DNA from: Oxalobacteraceae bacterium
GTDB taxonomy: Bacteria; Pseudomonadota; Gammaproteobacteria; Burkholderiales; Burkholderiaceae_D
Direction: 5' to 3'
Length of the DNA: 64,000 nt
Assembly: GCA_030698225.1 (NCBI GenBank)
Contig: JAUYNR010000013.1
Span: 1-64,000 of the forward strand
Shown: positions 8,401 to 16,410 of the stretch, in pieces
How positions within the stretch are numbered: the first letter of the stretch is position 1
Layout: every line of letters starts with the position of its first letter
Program-made: the position numbers and the translations under genes
Notes under the pieces: generated by a model
Seen by the model: only the letters and a program-made list of their open reading frames with translations
Databases searched by the model: none
What the model was told of the DNA's origin: nothing

Positions 8401-10158
8401 CTGCATGCGCTGGGTAACGTCCCGCGCCACCACCATGATGGCATTTTCGCCAAAATGGTTGAAGTTGGTGGACAGGATTTCCATCTCGAAATCGGAACCG
8501 TCGAAGCGCCTGCAGCGCAAAATTACCGGCGGATTGGCCAGTCCGTTTTCGGCATTGCGCAAGCGCTTTTGTATCAACGGCCAATCGTCCGGATGAAACA
8601 GTGCCTGATACGGCAGCGCCAGCACATCGGCCGGCTCCGCCGCGCCGAACAGCTGGGCGCCGGCCTGATTGATGTATACCAGCCGGCCATTCTGATAGAT
8701 ATAGATGCTGTCAGGGCACAGCGAAACCAGGGCCCGGTAGCGCTGCTCGGCTTCGACGATATTTGCCTCGGCCAGTTTGCGGCTTTTTTCCTTGCGTTCG
8801 GTATCGAGGTAGAACGAAATATTGTCTGCCAGCTCGGTAAGCAGTTCGACCAGATCGGCATCGAAGTAGTTTTCCTGGCCGTCGCCGATTGCGAGTACCC
8901 CGATTACCCCTCCGTTGCTGCGGATCGGGAACGCTCCCGCGGCGCTGACGCCGCGTTGAATCATCGGGATGCGCCAATCGCCGGGCACCGCGCTCGCTCG
9001 ATAATCGTTGCGGTAATGGCTGGTGCCGGACCGGATGGCAGGAATGCACACACTGCGCACCGATGCGACCGGGTCATCCAGATGCAGCGGCAGCTGGCGC
9101 ATCGTGCTCAAGTCAATCCCGGCGCTGGCCACCGGGACCAGCTGCCGCTGCGCATCGAGCATGCCGATCCAGGCCATATCGCACATGCCGCAGGCGATTG
9201 CGATCTCGCATACCTGCCGGAACAGGTCATCGGAACTCTCCGAATGGATGATCGCATGATTGACCCTGGCAAACATCTGATAGAAACGCTGGCTGCGGGC
9301 CAGGCGCTCCTTGACGCTGCGGCGCGTGGTCAGGTCGTCCACCATCGCAGTCCAGATCTGGCTGCCAAGGTTCAGATTGGCCTCCATCCGCACTATCACC
9401 GGATAACGGCTGCCGTCTTTCTTGCTGTGCTGCGTTTCCAGCACATGGTAGCCAGCCATCGTGACGGCCGACAAACTGGAAAAATGCGCCGGATATTCCG
9501 GGTTGAGTGCGCCTATGTTCAGCTGACACAACTCCTGCGCGCTATAGCCGAGCCGCGAAAGTGCCGCCTGATTGGCGTAGACGATCTGCAGGGAAAGCGT
9601 GTCCGCCAAATAAAACTCCCTGACGCTGCGCCCGACGATGGCCAGCAGGGATCTGTTTTCGGTGGCGGCCCGATGCACTTCGAACAAGGCCATCAAGACC
9701 TGGGCCAGTTTTCGCAGCGCCGATTTCTGATAATCGCTCAACTGCCCCGGCTGCGTATCGGTCACGCAGAGCGTGCCTAGCGCATGACCGGCAAGCGTCG
9801 CAATCGGCATCCCGGCGTAAAATTGCAGTCCGGTCGCGCCGGTGACCAGCGGATTATCGGCAAAACGCGGGTCTTGCGCGGCATCGGTGACCTCCAGCAA
9901 ATCCTGATTCAGGATCGTGTGGGCGCAAAACGATGCGCCGCGCGCCATCTGATGTGCGCCGTTCCAGCCATAGGAAGCCAGGACGGACTGGCACTCCGCA
10001 TCGACCAGGGAAACACATGCAGCGGATGTATTGCAGAAGTGGGCGGCCAGCTTGGTCAGGGACGTGAATATTTGCTTATCATCGATGCCAGCCAGACCAT
10101 AGGCGCGCAATTGCGCCAGACGTAAAATCTCGTCGGATGGCTGTATGGCTTCAATCAT
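5404..10158 (-). CDS. Multi-sensor GGDEF-EAL protein with LOV domain and degenerate receiver
   Basis: A 1584-residue cytoplasmic protein with no membrane helix visible. Approximate order: GAF 28-160, PAS 170-285, GAF 300-455, PAS 470-585, GAF 600-750, PAS 770-880, LOV-type PAS 885-1003, GGDEF 1010-1175, EAL 1190-1435, receiver 1453-1575. The LOV signature is GRSCRFLQG with candidate photoactive Cys934. The flavin-contact positions Asn966 (NYRKDG), Asn976 (FWN) and Gln997 (GVQ) are all kept. The GGDEF motif (1093-1097) and the EAL motif (EAL at 1221-1223, DDFGTGYSS at 1342-1350) are intact, so both cyclase and phosphodiesterase activity are possible. In the receiver the acidic pocket (Asp1460-1462) is present, but Arg1504 replaces the phosphoacceptor Asp and Leu1555 replaces the conserved Lys. 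It should therefore not be phosphorylated normally. It probably tunes cyclic di-GMP in response to blue light and other cytoplasmic cues. Confidence 0.85.
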   Translation of the reverse strand: MIEAIQPSDEILRLAQLRAYGLAGIDDKQIFTSLTKLAAHFCNTSAACVSLVDAECQSVLASYGWNGAHQMARGASFCAHTILNQDLLEVTDAAQDPRFADNPLVTGATGLQFYAGMPIATLAGHALGTLCVTDTQPGQLSDYQKSALRKLAQVLMALFEVHRAATENRSLLAIVGRSVREFYLADTLSLQIVYANQAALSRLGYSAQELCQLNIGALNPEYPAHFSSLSAVTMAGYHVLETQHSKKDGSRYPVIVRMEANLNLGSQIWTAMVDDLTTRRSVKERLARSQRFYQMFARVNHAIIHSESSDDLFRQVCEIAIACGMCDMAWIGMLDAQRQLVPVASAGIDLSTMRQLPLHLDDPVASVRSVCIPAIRSGTSHYRNDYRASAVPGDWRIPMIQRGVSAAGAFPIRSNGGVIGVLAIGDGQENYFDADLVELLTELADNISFYLDTERKEKSRKLAEANIVEAEQRYRALVSLCPDSIYIYQNGRLVYINQAGAQLFGAAEPADVLALPYQALFHPDDWPLIQKRLRNAENGLANPPVILRCRRFDGSDFEMEILSTNFNHFGENAIMVVARDVTQRMQRERLIRESANILEMAAKGQPLTQILERIVQLMEQQVSGLIASVMLVDEDGLRLYCGAAPSLPEALRRAVEGAGVGPAAGSCGTAAYRRQAVVVSDIASDPVWCEMRQAALQHGLLACWSTPVFSASGKLVATFAAYYRENREPKAAELDLIKNISGLTTVAIERERSFRTVMATQKKLLEAQRLAMLGLWSFDFETGEYGCSDLVKDMLQIDRSVQKASLDFYADLIHPHDRKWVKKAREAALAGGQPLRMEYRLRRSDGSYCHVEVLGQVDFDDGGQPLRYSGVLRDITERKLAEQNLRIYQRAMEQSSNGILICDAGVDGLPIAYVNPAFERITGYPAEEAIGRSCRFLQGADTGQDGLLEIRSAIRERREGHALLRNYRKDGTLFWNDLRIAPVRDENDAVTHFVGVQSDISERIRHETALAFQASHDTLTGLPNRHLLEDRLQQAISMSQRNGQSVGVVFIDLDHFKVFNDSIGHGAGDRILQMLTERFSACIRDFDTLARFGGDEFVLVCPNLADPAALVNIVERLYVAMRQPICIEGQDVQAGASVGIALYPNDGDSCSDLIKCADIAMYQAKAMGRGNYQFYAPELGRRTSERLNTENQLRRALDQGEFELYYQPKVSSLSGRVSGMEALIRWNHPQRGLVPPMEFIGIAEESGIIALIGAWALQQACRQNQAWIEAGWSDFPISVNVSIAQFKHKDFSKIVAGALAQSGLNAQFLTLEITESLVMEDPELFILELKRLKALGIRISIDDFGTGYSSLSYLKRFPVDELKIDRSFVRDISTDPADADICRTIIMIGRNLGLSVVAEGVETEAQASYLKRHRCDELQGFLLCRPAPASLIGARLAEQTLLYPALWQKTTVLRIILVVDDDALSLQALARAMQCDGCGILSATSIAMALELLATYDVAVVIARCWMREMSGAEFLQSAQSSHPDAVRILIGAHAEIESISGELKRDQIYDVISLPWDRQRLHATVQQALAYRDQKVRQAGDIG

Positions 10159-10299
10159 ATGCTGGTCTCATTAGCGGGAAATAATTTCAAAGTCTTTTTT
10201 TGCATCAGATTCTAGCAGTTTCCATGTTGCAACATATTCAAACGCCCGCGATGCCTGCACAAGCGGCGCCACCGAACAGGAACACACAGGAACAATGTC

Positions 10300-10797
10300 A
10301 TGACCAAGCCACCTCTGCAGATGGCACTGACCGGATTGCCGCCGGTAATCGATCAGGCGACCCGGATTCTGATACTGGGCAGCTTTCCCGGTACCGCGTC
10401 GCTGCAGGCGCAGCAATACTATGCGCACCCGCGCAACCAGTTCTGGGCACTGCTGTCGGCAGCGATCCGGACCGATCTGCCAGCACTGGATTACCCGCAG
10501 CGCCTGGCCTGCCTGCTGCAAAATGGGATCGGTTTGTGGGACGTGATCGCCGGTTGCCGGCGCGCAGGTAGCCTTGACAGCGCGATCCGCGACGCCCGCG
10601 CCAACCCGTTTGAATGGCTGCGGCAGCAGTGCCCGGCCTTGCAGCGGGTATGTTTCAATGGCAAGACTTCAGGCAAGTTCGCGCCGCAATTCGCCAGTGC
10701 CGGTTATGCGACCGTGGTCCTGCCGTCCTCGTCGCCGGCCAATGCGCAACTGTCATTCGCACAAAAGCTTGTGCTTTGGCAAGGCGTAACCCGATAA
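10300..10797 (+). CDS. DNA-deoxyinosine (hypoxanthine) glycosylase, uracil-DNA glycosylase superfamily
   Basis: A 165-residue protein of the UDG fold. The N-terminal ILILGSFPGTASLQAQQYY is the water-activating/base-binding loop seen in family 6 deoxyinosine glycosylases, and HPRNQFWALL follows as in that family. The C-terminal LPSSSPANA is the DNA-intercalation motif. It should excise hypoxanthine arising from adenine deamination. The start is ATG 10300 with AGGAAC a few bases before. Its stop runs into the region of the next gene, so the two are probably cotranscribed. Confidence 0.8.
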   Translation: MTKPPLQMALTGLPPVIDQATRILILGSFPGTASLQAQQYYAHPRNQFWALLSAAIRTDLPALDYPQRLACLLQNGIGLWDVIAGCRRAGSLDSAIRDARANPFEWLRQQCPALQRVCFNGKTSGKFAPQFASAGYATVVLPSSSPANAQLSFAQKLVLWQGVTR

Positions 10798-10823
10798 TGC
10801 TCTCAACTTTCCAGGCTACTGAC

Positions 10824-11645
10824 ATGCTCATCAAACGTAAATCAATCGAAAAAGAAGAATCCCTGCGGCCGCCTATGCGATCGCGCGCCATCGCAACAGC
10901 GAAGCCGCGCAAGCCGAAATATGCGCCGGTCACCCTGTCGGAACAGGATGGAGTGCGCTTCCTGCATTTCGGCACCGAATGGGTGCAGGGCGCGATGCGG
11001 ATCCGCAAGCCAGATGCCATCGAGCTCGAATACGCGCAGCAGATGATGCTGTGGATGTTGTTCAACGACAGTCCCGCGCACCTGGTCCAACTCGGCCTGG
11101 GCACCGGCGCGCTGACCAAATACTGTTACCGCCAGTTTCCCGCAGCCCGGGTGACCGCGATCGAACTCAATCCATCGGTGGTGACGATTTGCGAAACCAT
11201 GTTCAAGCTGCCGCCGAACGACGACCGCCTCAACGTGGTCGAAATGGATGCGATGGATTTCGTCACCGACAGCGCCAACCGTGGCAATGTCGATGTGCTG
11301 CAAATCGATCTGTACGACGCCACCGCGCGCGGCCCGGTGCTCGACACGCCCGAGTTCTACCAGGCTTGCGCGGCCTGCCTGACTGCCAACGGCATGATCA
11401 CGGTCAACCTGTTCGGCGACCATCCGAGCTACGCGAAGAACCTCAAAGCGATGAAATTCGCGTTCGACGCAGTGGTCTGGCTGCCCGAAGTACATGACGG
11501 CAATGTCGTCGTGATCGCCTTCAAGAATGCGCCGGTACTGGACTTCGCCACGCTGTACGAGCGCGCGGCAGCGATCCGCGAGGCGACCAAACTGCCGGCC
11601 AAATCCTGGGTCGATGGATTGAAGGTCTGGATGGCCGAGGAATAA
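10824..11645 (+). CDS. Spermidine synthase-like SAM-fold protein
   Basis: A 273-residue protein with the Rossmann fold of spermidine synthases and related methyltransferases. LVQLGLGTGALTKYCYRQFP is the nucleotide-binding loop, VTAIELNPSVV the acidic strand, and MDAMDFV and VLQIDLYDATARGP follow as in the family. The gate-keeping motifs of true spermidine synthases are only partly visible, so the substrate is uncertain. I chose ATG 10824 because AGG at about 10813 gives reasonable spacing. ATG 10797, overlapping the preceding stop, is an in-frame alternative. It lies directly after the deoxyinosine glycosylase gene. Confidence 0.7.
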   Translation: MLIKRKSIEKEESLRPPMRSRAIATAKPRKPKYAPVTLSEQDGVRFLHFGTEWVQGAMRIRKPDAIELEYAQQMMLWMLFNDSPAHLVQLGLGTGALTKYCYRQFPAARVTAIELNPSVVTICETMFKLPPNDDRLNVVEMDAMDFVTDSANRGNVDVLQIDLYDATARGPVLDTPEFYQACAACLTANGMITVNLFGDHPSYAKNLKAMKFAFDAVVWLPEVHDGNVVVIAFKNAPVLDFATLYERAAAIREATKLPAKSWVDGLKVWMAEE

Positions 11646-11653
11646 AGCTGCCG

Positions 11654-11720
11654 GTAGGTGCGAATTCATTCGCATCAGCTCGCATGAAATCGTTAAGAGT
11701 GCGAATGAATTCGCACCTAC
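11654..11720. repeat. 21-bp perfect inverted repeat (REP-like element)
   Basis: The arms 11654-11674 and 11700-11720 are perfect reverse complements, beginning GTAGGTGCGAATTC, with a 25-base loop. It starts nine bases after the spermidine-synthase-like stop codon. GTAGGTGCGAATTCATTCGC-type palindromes are common dispersed elements in proteobacteria. No T-run follows, so it is not a classical terminator. Confidence 0.75.
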
Positions 11721-11795
11721 GGCGCTGAAAAGACTTGATTTTTAACAGAGTATCTACTTTTCGTGAGCCTTATTAGCCGCTCTGGAACCTTGCCA

Positions 11796-13571
11796 ATGCA
11801 CACCCCGAAAAAACTCGATTTGCAACAACTATTCACCTGGCTGCTGGCCGACGGCATCGTTGACAAAACGCATGTCAAGGCCGGCTATACCCAGGCGCAG
11901 GGGATACTCAGGAACGCCATCGGCGAAATGCATCCGCTGACTGCGGTGGCCCAATGCAAGATCCTCTCGGCACAGCCGCCGCACCGGCTGGTGACGCTGG
12001 ACTGGCTGACCGAATGGCTGGCCGGCAAGGTCAAGCTGCCGTTTTTCCGCATCGATCCGCTGCAAATCGACTTCACCCGGGTGGCCGACGTGATGTCGGC
12101 CACCTATGCGGCCCGCTTCAACATCCTGCCGGTCGAACTGACGCCGACAGAACTGGTGATTGCCACCGCCGAACCGCTTGCCATCGACTGGGAGCCGGAG
12201 ATCGCGAAGATCTCGCGCCGCAGCGTGCGGCTGGTGATCGCCAACCCGCTCGACATCGCCCAGTACATCAGCCAGTTTTTCAGCCTGGCCAAATCGATCA
12301 AGGGCGCACGCAAGTCGAACGGCCAGGACCTGGCGCTGCGCAACAACTTCGAGCAACTAGTCGAGCTCGGCAAGCTCAACAAGCAAGTCGATGCCAACGA
12401 CCAGCACATCATCCATATCGTCGACTGGCTGTGGCAATACGCGTTCGACCAGCGCGCCTCCGACATCCACCTGGAGCCGAAGCGCGACTTCGGCCTGGTG
12501 CGCTTTCGCATCGACGGCATCCTGCATCAGGTGTATCAGGTGCCGGCGGTGGTGATGATCGCGATGACCGCGCGCATCAAGCTGCTGGGCCGGATGGACG
12601 TGATCGAGAAACGCCGCCCGCAGGACGGCCGCATCAAGACCCTGACCGCCGCCGGCCAGGAGATCGAATTGCGGCTGTCGACGCTGCCGACCGCCTTCGG
12701 CGAGAAACTGGTGATGCGCATCTTCGACCCGGAAGTGGTGGTCAAGACGCTGCCCGAACTGGGCTTCCCGGCCGACGACGCGGCGCGCTGGGATGCGCTG
12801 ACCAAGCGCCCGCACGGCATCATCCTGGTCACCGGCCCGACCGGCTCCGGCAAGACCACCACGCTGTACACCACGCTGAAGGCGCTGGCGACCTCGCAAG
12901 TCAATGTCTGCACGGTGGAAGACCCGATCGAGATGGTCGAGGCTGCGTTCAACCAGATGCAGGTGCAGCACGGCATCGACCTGTCGTTCGCCGACGGCGT
13001 GCGGGCGCTGATGCGGCAAGATCCGGACATCATCATGGTGGGTGAAATCCGCGATCTGGCAACCGCCGAAATGGCGATCCAGGCCGCGCTGACCGGCCAT
13101 CTGGTGCTGTCTACGCTGCACACCAACGACGCGCCATCGGCAGTGATGCGCTTGCTGGAACTGGGAGTGCCGTATTACCTGCTGGAAACCACGCTGATCG
13201 GCATCATGGCGCAGCGTCTGGTGCGCACGCTGTGCATCCATTGCAAATCGGACGATGGCACGCTGGATGCGGAAATCTGGAACAGACTATCGGATGGCCA
13301 CAAGATCGCACAACCGACCACCGTGTACCGCGCAGTCGGCTGCCCGGAATGCCGCCAGACCGGCTATCGCGGCCGCACCGGCCTGTACGAATTGCTGACG
13401 GTGACGCAGCCGTTTTCCAAACTGATCCGCGAGCAGACCGACATCCATGCGCTGCGCCAGCAAGCTACCAGCGATGGCATGAACCCGCTGCACATCGCCG
13501 GCGCATTCAAGATCATCGAAGGCGCGACCACCGCCGAAGAAGTGCTGAAGGTGACTTCTTCACTGACTTAG
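11796..13571 (+). CDS. GspE/PilB-type secretion ATPase
   Basis: A hexameric traffic ATPase of the type II secretion/type IV pilus family, 591 residues from ATG 11796. An N-terminal MshEN-like domain (about 60-165) precedes the ATPase core. Visible motifs are ASDIHLEP (221-228), Walker A GPTGSGKT (347-354), Asp box EDPIE (375-379), Walker B DPDIIMVGEIRD (409-420) and His box LSTLHTNDAPSA. A tetracysteine zinc site follows (CIHC and CPEC). It stands alone, with no pilin-assembly or secretion genes beside it. The pilin gene at 26 kb could be its substrate only by inference. An in-frame GTG at 11763 would add 11 residues. Confidence 0.85.
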   Translation: MHTPKKLDLQQLFTWLLADGIVDKTHVKAGYTQAQGILRNAIGEMHPLTAVAQCKILSAQPPHRLVTLDWLTEWLAGKVKLPFFRIDPLQIDFTRVADVMSATYAARFNILPVELTPTELVIATAEPLAIDWEPEIAKISRRSVRLVIANPLDIAQYISQFFSLAKSIKGARKSNGQDLALRNNFEQLVELGKLNKQVDANDQHIIHIVDWLWQYAFDQRASDIHLEPKRDFGLVRFRIDGILHQVYQVPAVVMIAMTARIKLLGRMDVIEKRRPQDGRIKTLTAAGQEIELRLSTLPTAFGEKLVMRIFDPEVVVKTLPELGFPADDAARWDALTKRPHGIILVTGPTGSGKTTTLYTTLKALATSQVNVCTVEDPIEMVEAAFNQMQVQHGIDLSFADGVRALMRQDPDIIMVGEIRDLATAEMAIQAALTGHLVLSTLHTNDAPSAVMRLLELGVPYYLLETTLIGIMAQRLVRTLCIHCKSDDGTLDAEIWNRLSDGHKIAQPTTVYRAVGCPECRQTGYRGRTGLYELLTVTQPFSKLIREQTDIHALRQQATSDGMNPLHIAGAFKIIEGATTAEEVLKVTSSLT

Positions 13572-13613
13572 GAATGTCAGCGGGCTATAAGAGGAGTCCG
13601 AACTGAAGCAGTT

Positions 13614-13692
13614 TTTTGTAGGAGCGCACCCGGGCGCGACCAACGGCTGCAGTCTGGAGACTGCTTTCGCGCCCGGGTGCGCTCCTACAAAA
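13614..13692. repeat. 26-bp perfect inverted repeat enclosing a second hairpin
   Basis: The arms 13614-13639 and 13667-13692 are exact reverse complements, with a core of GTAGGAGCGCACCCGGG. The 27-base loop contains its own hairpin (GCAGTCT / AGACTGC at 13649-13664). TGTAGGAGCG palindromes are known as dispersed repeats in proteobacteria. It sits 42 bases after the ATPase stop. The TTTT and AAAA ends could give weak termination on either strand. Confidence 0.75.
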
Positions 13693-13752
13693 TCGTAGCA
13701 TTTCGCTCTTCATTGCCTTGCCGGCTGATAGTTACCATATTATTTAAAATAT

Positions 13753-13811
13753 GGCAGTATGCTTAAAAACAGTGAATATTCTGCAATATTCTATTGCCAA
13801 TGAAAAAATAC
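13753..13811 (-). repeat. Dispersed intergenic element, copy
   Basis: Read on the minus strand from 13811: GTATTTTTTCA, then GGCAATA / TATTGC as hairpin 1, TGTTTTT, and the end GCATACTGCC. Hairpin 1 pairs GCAATA with TATTGC, where other copies pair CGC with GCG. It lies 60 bases after the stop of the RNase H-like gene in the same orientation. Confidence 0.65.
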
Positions 13812-13871
13812 ACGCATTAGTATATTTTAATAAAGAGATCGCCAAAGATGCTGCCGCAAGCACCAAGAATA

Positions 13872-14528
13872 TTAGCCGCGGCCGATCGCTTGCTGCGCTA
13901 GCGCATCGGCTGCAACATTTTTTGCGCGGGGAATCCACGCCAGGCTAACCGCCTTAAGCTGCGCGACCAGCAGTCTTGCCCGTTCGCAGTGGCTCTGCAA
14001 GTCAGACGTGCCGGCACTGCCTGCCATCATCACTGCATTGATGACAACCTGGCTATCGCCATAGACCACCAGCCGTTCCGGCTGGATCCGAACGGCCGCT
14101 TCCAGAACCGCAATCAGAGCCAGGTACTCAGCCTGATTATTGTCGCCGTGCCCGGCAGCAGAGCTTATTTCAACCGTGTCTCCATCAGGGCTCTTGAGCA
14201 GCCCGCCGATGCCTATGCGCCCGGGGTTCGGGTGCGCGGAACCATCGAACCAGGCCAGCCAGGCGGAGCAGTCCGGCAGTTTTTCCGCCTTTTTCTGCGC
14301 CAGCAAATCGGCCTGCTGCCGCTGGCGCAGCGCAAGCTTCGCTGCAGCTTCCAGTCTTGCCAGTTTTCGCTCCGAGATCAGCTCGCAAAGTGGCGCACTA
14401 CCTGCCACCTTCTCAAGCACCTGTTTCAGGGCCGCTGGTTCTGATAACGCGGTGTTTCTGGCCAGCCGGCGACTGATTGCACGTTCCTTCTGATAAGCGG
14501 CCGCGCAGTGCTCTGCAAACTCTGTCAT
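13872..14528 (-). CDS. RNase H-like (type 1) protein
   Basis: A 218-residue protein with a C-terminal RNase HI domain and an N-terminal, helix-rich, Lys/Arg/Ala extension of about 90 residues. The four acidic catalytic residues are present: Asp in WFDGSAHPNPG, Glu in NNQAEYLAL, Asp in VYGDSQVVINAV and Asp in NVAADALA. It should cleave the RNA strand of RNA-DNA hybrids. Its shape resembles the RnhA-like/YpdQ group rather than canonical rnhA. I chose ATG 14528. An upstream TTG at 14558 has no better ribosome site. It is divergent from the DUF2189 gene. Confidence 0.75.
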   Translation of the reverse strand: MTEFAEHCAAAYQKERAISRRLARNTALSEPAALKQVLEKVAGSAPLCELISERKLARLEAAAKLALRQRQQADLLAQKKAEKLPDCSAWLAWFDGSAHPNPGRIGIGGLLKSPDGDTVEISSAAGHGDNNQAEYLALIAVLEAAVRIQPERLVVYGDSQVVINAVMMAGSAGTSDLQSHCERARLLVAQLKAVSLAWIPRAKNVAADALAQQAIGRG

Positions 14529-14693
14529 GTTCGTGTCTTTACGCAGTATCGTCAGCAATGAGCTTCATATTGTATGGTGATTACAAAACGTCGATTCAAA
14601 CTGTCACCGCCATATGAAATCTGCATCTCGGCCATAACCGCATGCGCCGGCACTCCAAACCGGGCAAAATGCGTATGGCTACCGGAGGACCGT

Positions 14694-15446
14694 ATGCAGT
14701 CAAAAGAAATTATGTATCGCCGCTTGTCGATGGCCTCGATTGCCAGAGCCATCAGGCAGGGCTGGATCGTCTTCTCACAAAGCCGGCCGGTTAGCGTCGC
14801 TTATGCAGTGATCTTTGCAGTGATCGGTCTGTTGATCCTGACCGGTATTGTACTAGCCGGCGTAGCGCCGATGATGTTGCCGCTGGCGGGCGGATTCATG
14901 CTGATTGGACCCGTGTTGCTCTGTGGATTTTTTTCGATAGCGGATCGTGTTATCGGGAAATTGCCAACGCAATTTTCTGACGTGCTCATCGGCTTTTCCA
15001 ATGCTTCGCGTCAAGTCCTGGTGCTCGCCCTGGTGAGCATGCTGCTATTTCTGATCTGGCTGACCGATGCGGCCATCCTTTACGGATTCATGGTTGGACG
15101 CACGCCAATGCCTCTGCTCGGATTGCTGCCCCCGCCTGATAATGTCCGGTCGTTTATCCTCTGGAGTTCCGTGATGGGTGCGGCATTGGCTCTCTTGATT
15201 TTCGCTATCTCGGCCTTCTCCGTGCCTCTGCTGTACTACCGTCGCGCAGGACTGGTTCAGGCTGTCGTGCTGAGCGTACGCGTGGTGTTCGGCAACTTTG
15301 TGCCCGGCATTGCCTGGGCGCTCGTCTTGTCTGCTGCGATCATCGGCAGCATCCTGCTGCTGCCCTTGTTTCTGCTGGTTTTCCCGGTTATGGCTTACGC
15401 CAGCCATGCGCTTTACCATGAGATTTTCCCGCAGCCAGCGGCCTGA
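14694..15446 (+). CDS. DUF2189 family integral membrane protein
   Basis: A 250-residue protein with about six membrane helices. The first runs through VSVAYAVIFAVIGLLILTGI, then MMLPLAGGFMLIGPVLL, a pair in the middle and two at the C-terminus. The short N-terminal cytoplasmic stretch (ASIARAIRQGWIVFSQSRP) is typical of DUF2189 proteins, which have no known biochemical role. ATG 14694 is preceded by GGAGG at 14684-14688 with good spacing. Longer in-frame starts lack this. It is convergent with the epimerase gene, 28 bases apart. Confidence 0.75.
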   Translation: MQSKEIMYRRLSMASIARAIRQGWIVFSQSRPVSVAYAVIFAVIGLLILTGIVLAGVAPMMLPLAGGFMLIGPVLLCGFFSIADRVIGKLPTQFSDVLIGFSNASRQVLVLALVSMLLFLIWLTDAAILYGFMVGRTPMPLLGLLPPPDNVRSFILWSSVMGAALALLIFAISAFSVPLLYYRRAGLVQAVVLSVRVVFGNFVPGIAWALVLSAAIIGSILLLPLFLLVFPVMAYASHALYHEIFPQPAA

Positions 15447-15474
15447 AGATCACCCTCGTCACCTTCATCCCGGG

Positions 15475-16401
15475 CTACTGGTGCGCCGTCATTTCGGCAA
15501 GGGCGGACTGTACATCGGCATACCGCAGCCGGATTCCCAATTCCCGCTTCAGGCGCCGGTTGCACAAGCGGCGCGATTCGGCCATGAAGGACAACAGTTG
15601 CGGCGACACCTGGCCTTGCAGCTCGGCACGCGGCAGGCGCGGCGGGCGTGGCAGCGCAAAGGCGTCGGCGACCGCATCGAAATACGCGCCCATCTGCATC
15701 TCGCTATCGTCGACCGCGTGATAAATCCGGCACGGCCGGGCCTTGAACAGCGCCGCGGCGATGATGCGCGCCAGATCGTCGGCGTGGATGTGGTTGGTGT
15801 GCACGTCATCCTGCGGCGTCAGCGCCGGGGTGCCCTTGCGCAAGCGCTCCAAGGGCAGGCGCCCGGCCGCGTATATCCCCGGCACCCGCAGGATGCACAT
15901 CCGGCTGCCGCTGCGACTGTTGCGCCGGGCCCAGTCGCGCAACACCTGTTCGGCATCGACCCGGCGCCGCGCGCGCGGGTTTTGCGGATTGACGCTGCGG
16001 GTCTCGTCGAACTGCGCGCCGCCGCAATCGCCGTACACGCCGCTGGTGCTGATGTAAACCAGCTGCGCATGCTCGGGTAAAATAGCGGCCAGATTGCGGC
16101 TGCGCCGGTCCTGCGTGCCGTCCGGTTGCGGCGGCGCCAGATGCACGATGAGCGGCGCCAGACCGGCCAGCCGGCGCAGGCTATCCGGCCGATCCAGGTC
16201 GGCCACGACCGGCACCGCCCCCGCCGCGCGCAATGTTGCGCAGCGCTCCGGCTGGCTGGTCACCGCGAACACGCGAAAGCGCTCGCGCAGCAGCGCCAGC
16301 AAGCGCATGCCGACATCGCCGCAACCGACGATCAGCAAGCGCGGCCGGCCCAGCTTGGGCGCGGCGGGTGCTGCCATTTTATTGACTGTATTTTTCATCA
16401 T
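15475..16401 (-). CDS. NAD(P)-dependent epimerase/reductase (YeeZ-like extended SDR)
   Basis: A Rossmann protein of about 309 residues. The dinucleotide loop is LLIVGCGDVGMRLL, the active-site strand is VYISTSGVYGDCGG, and the substrate-side RVPGIYAAGRLPLERL follows. It resembles the YeeZ/SDR family of uncharacterised sugar-nucleotide-type reductases. Where classical members have the catalytic Lys a run of Arg is seen (RARRRVDAEQ), so its chemistry is open. Its start region nearly touches the divergent 2Fe-2S reductase gene, leaving nine bases between starts. ATG 16377 is a plausible shorter start. Confidence 0.7.
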   Translation of the reverse strand: MMKNTVNKMAAPAAPKLGRPRLLIVGCGDVGMRLLALLRERFRVFAVTSQPERCATLRAAGAVPVVADLDRPDSLRRLAGLAPLIVHLAPPQPDGTQDRRSRNLAAILPEHAQLVYISTSGVYGDCGGAQFDETRSVNPQNPRARRRVDAEQVLRDWARRNSRSGSRMCILRVPGIYAAGRLPLERLRKGTPALTPQDDVHTNHIHADDLARIIAAALFKARPCRIYHAVDDSEMQMGAYFDAVADAFALPRPPRLPRAELQGQVSPQLLSFMAESRRLCNRRLKRELGIRLRYADVQSALAEMTAHQ

Positions 16402-16410
16402 CGGGATTGT

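Noticed and set aside
7711-9780. A 689-codon plus-strand frame antisense to the LOV-GGDEF-EAL gene
   Set aside because: Shadow of the real gene, with the same compositional signs and no recognisable domain.
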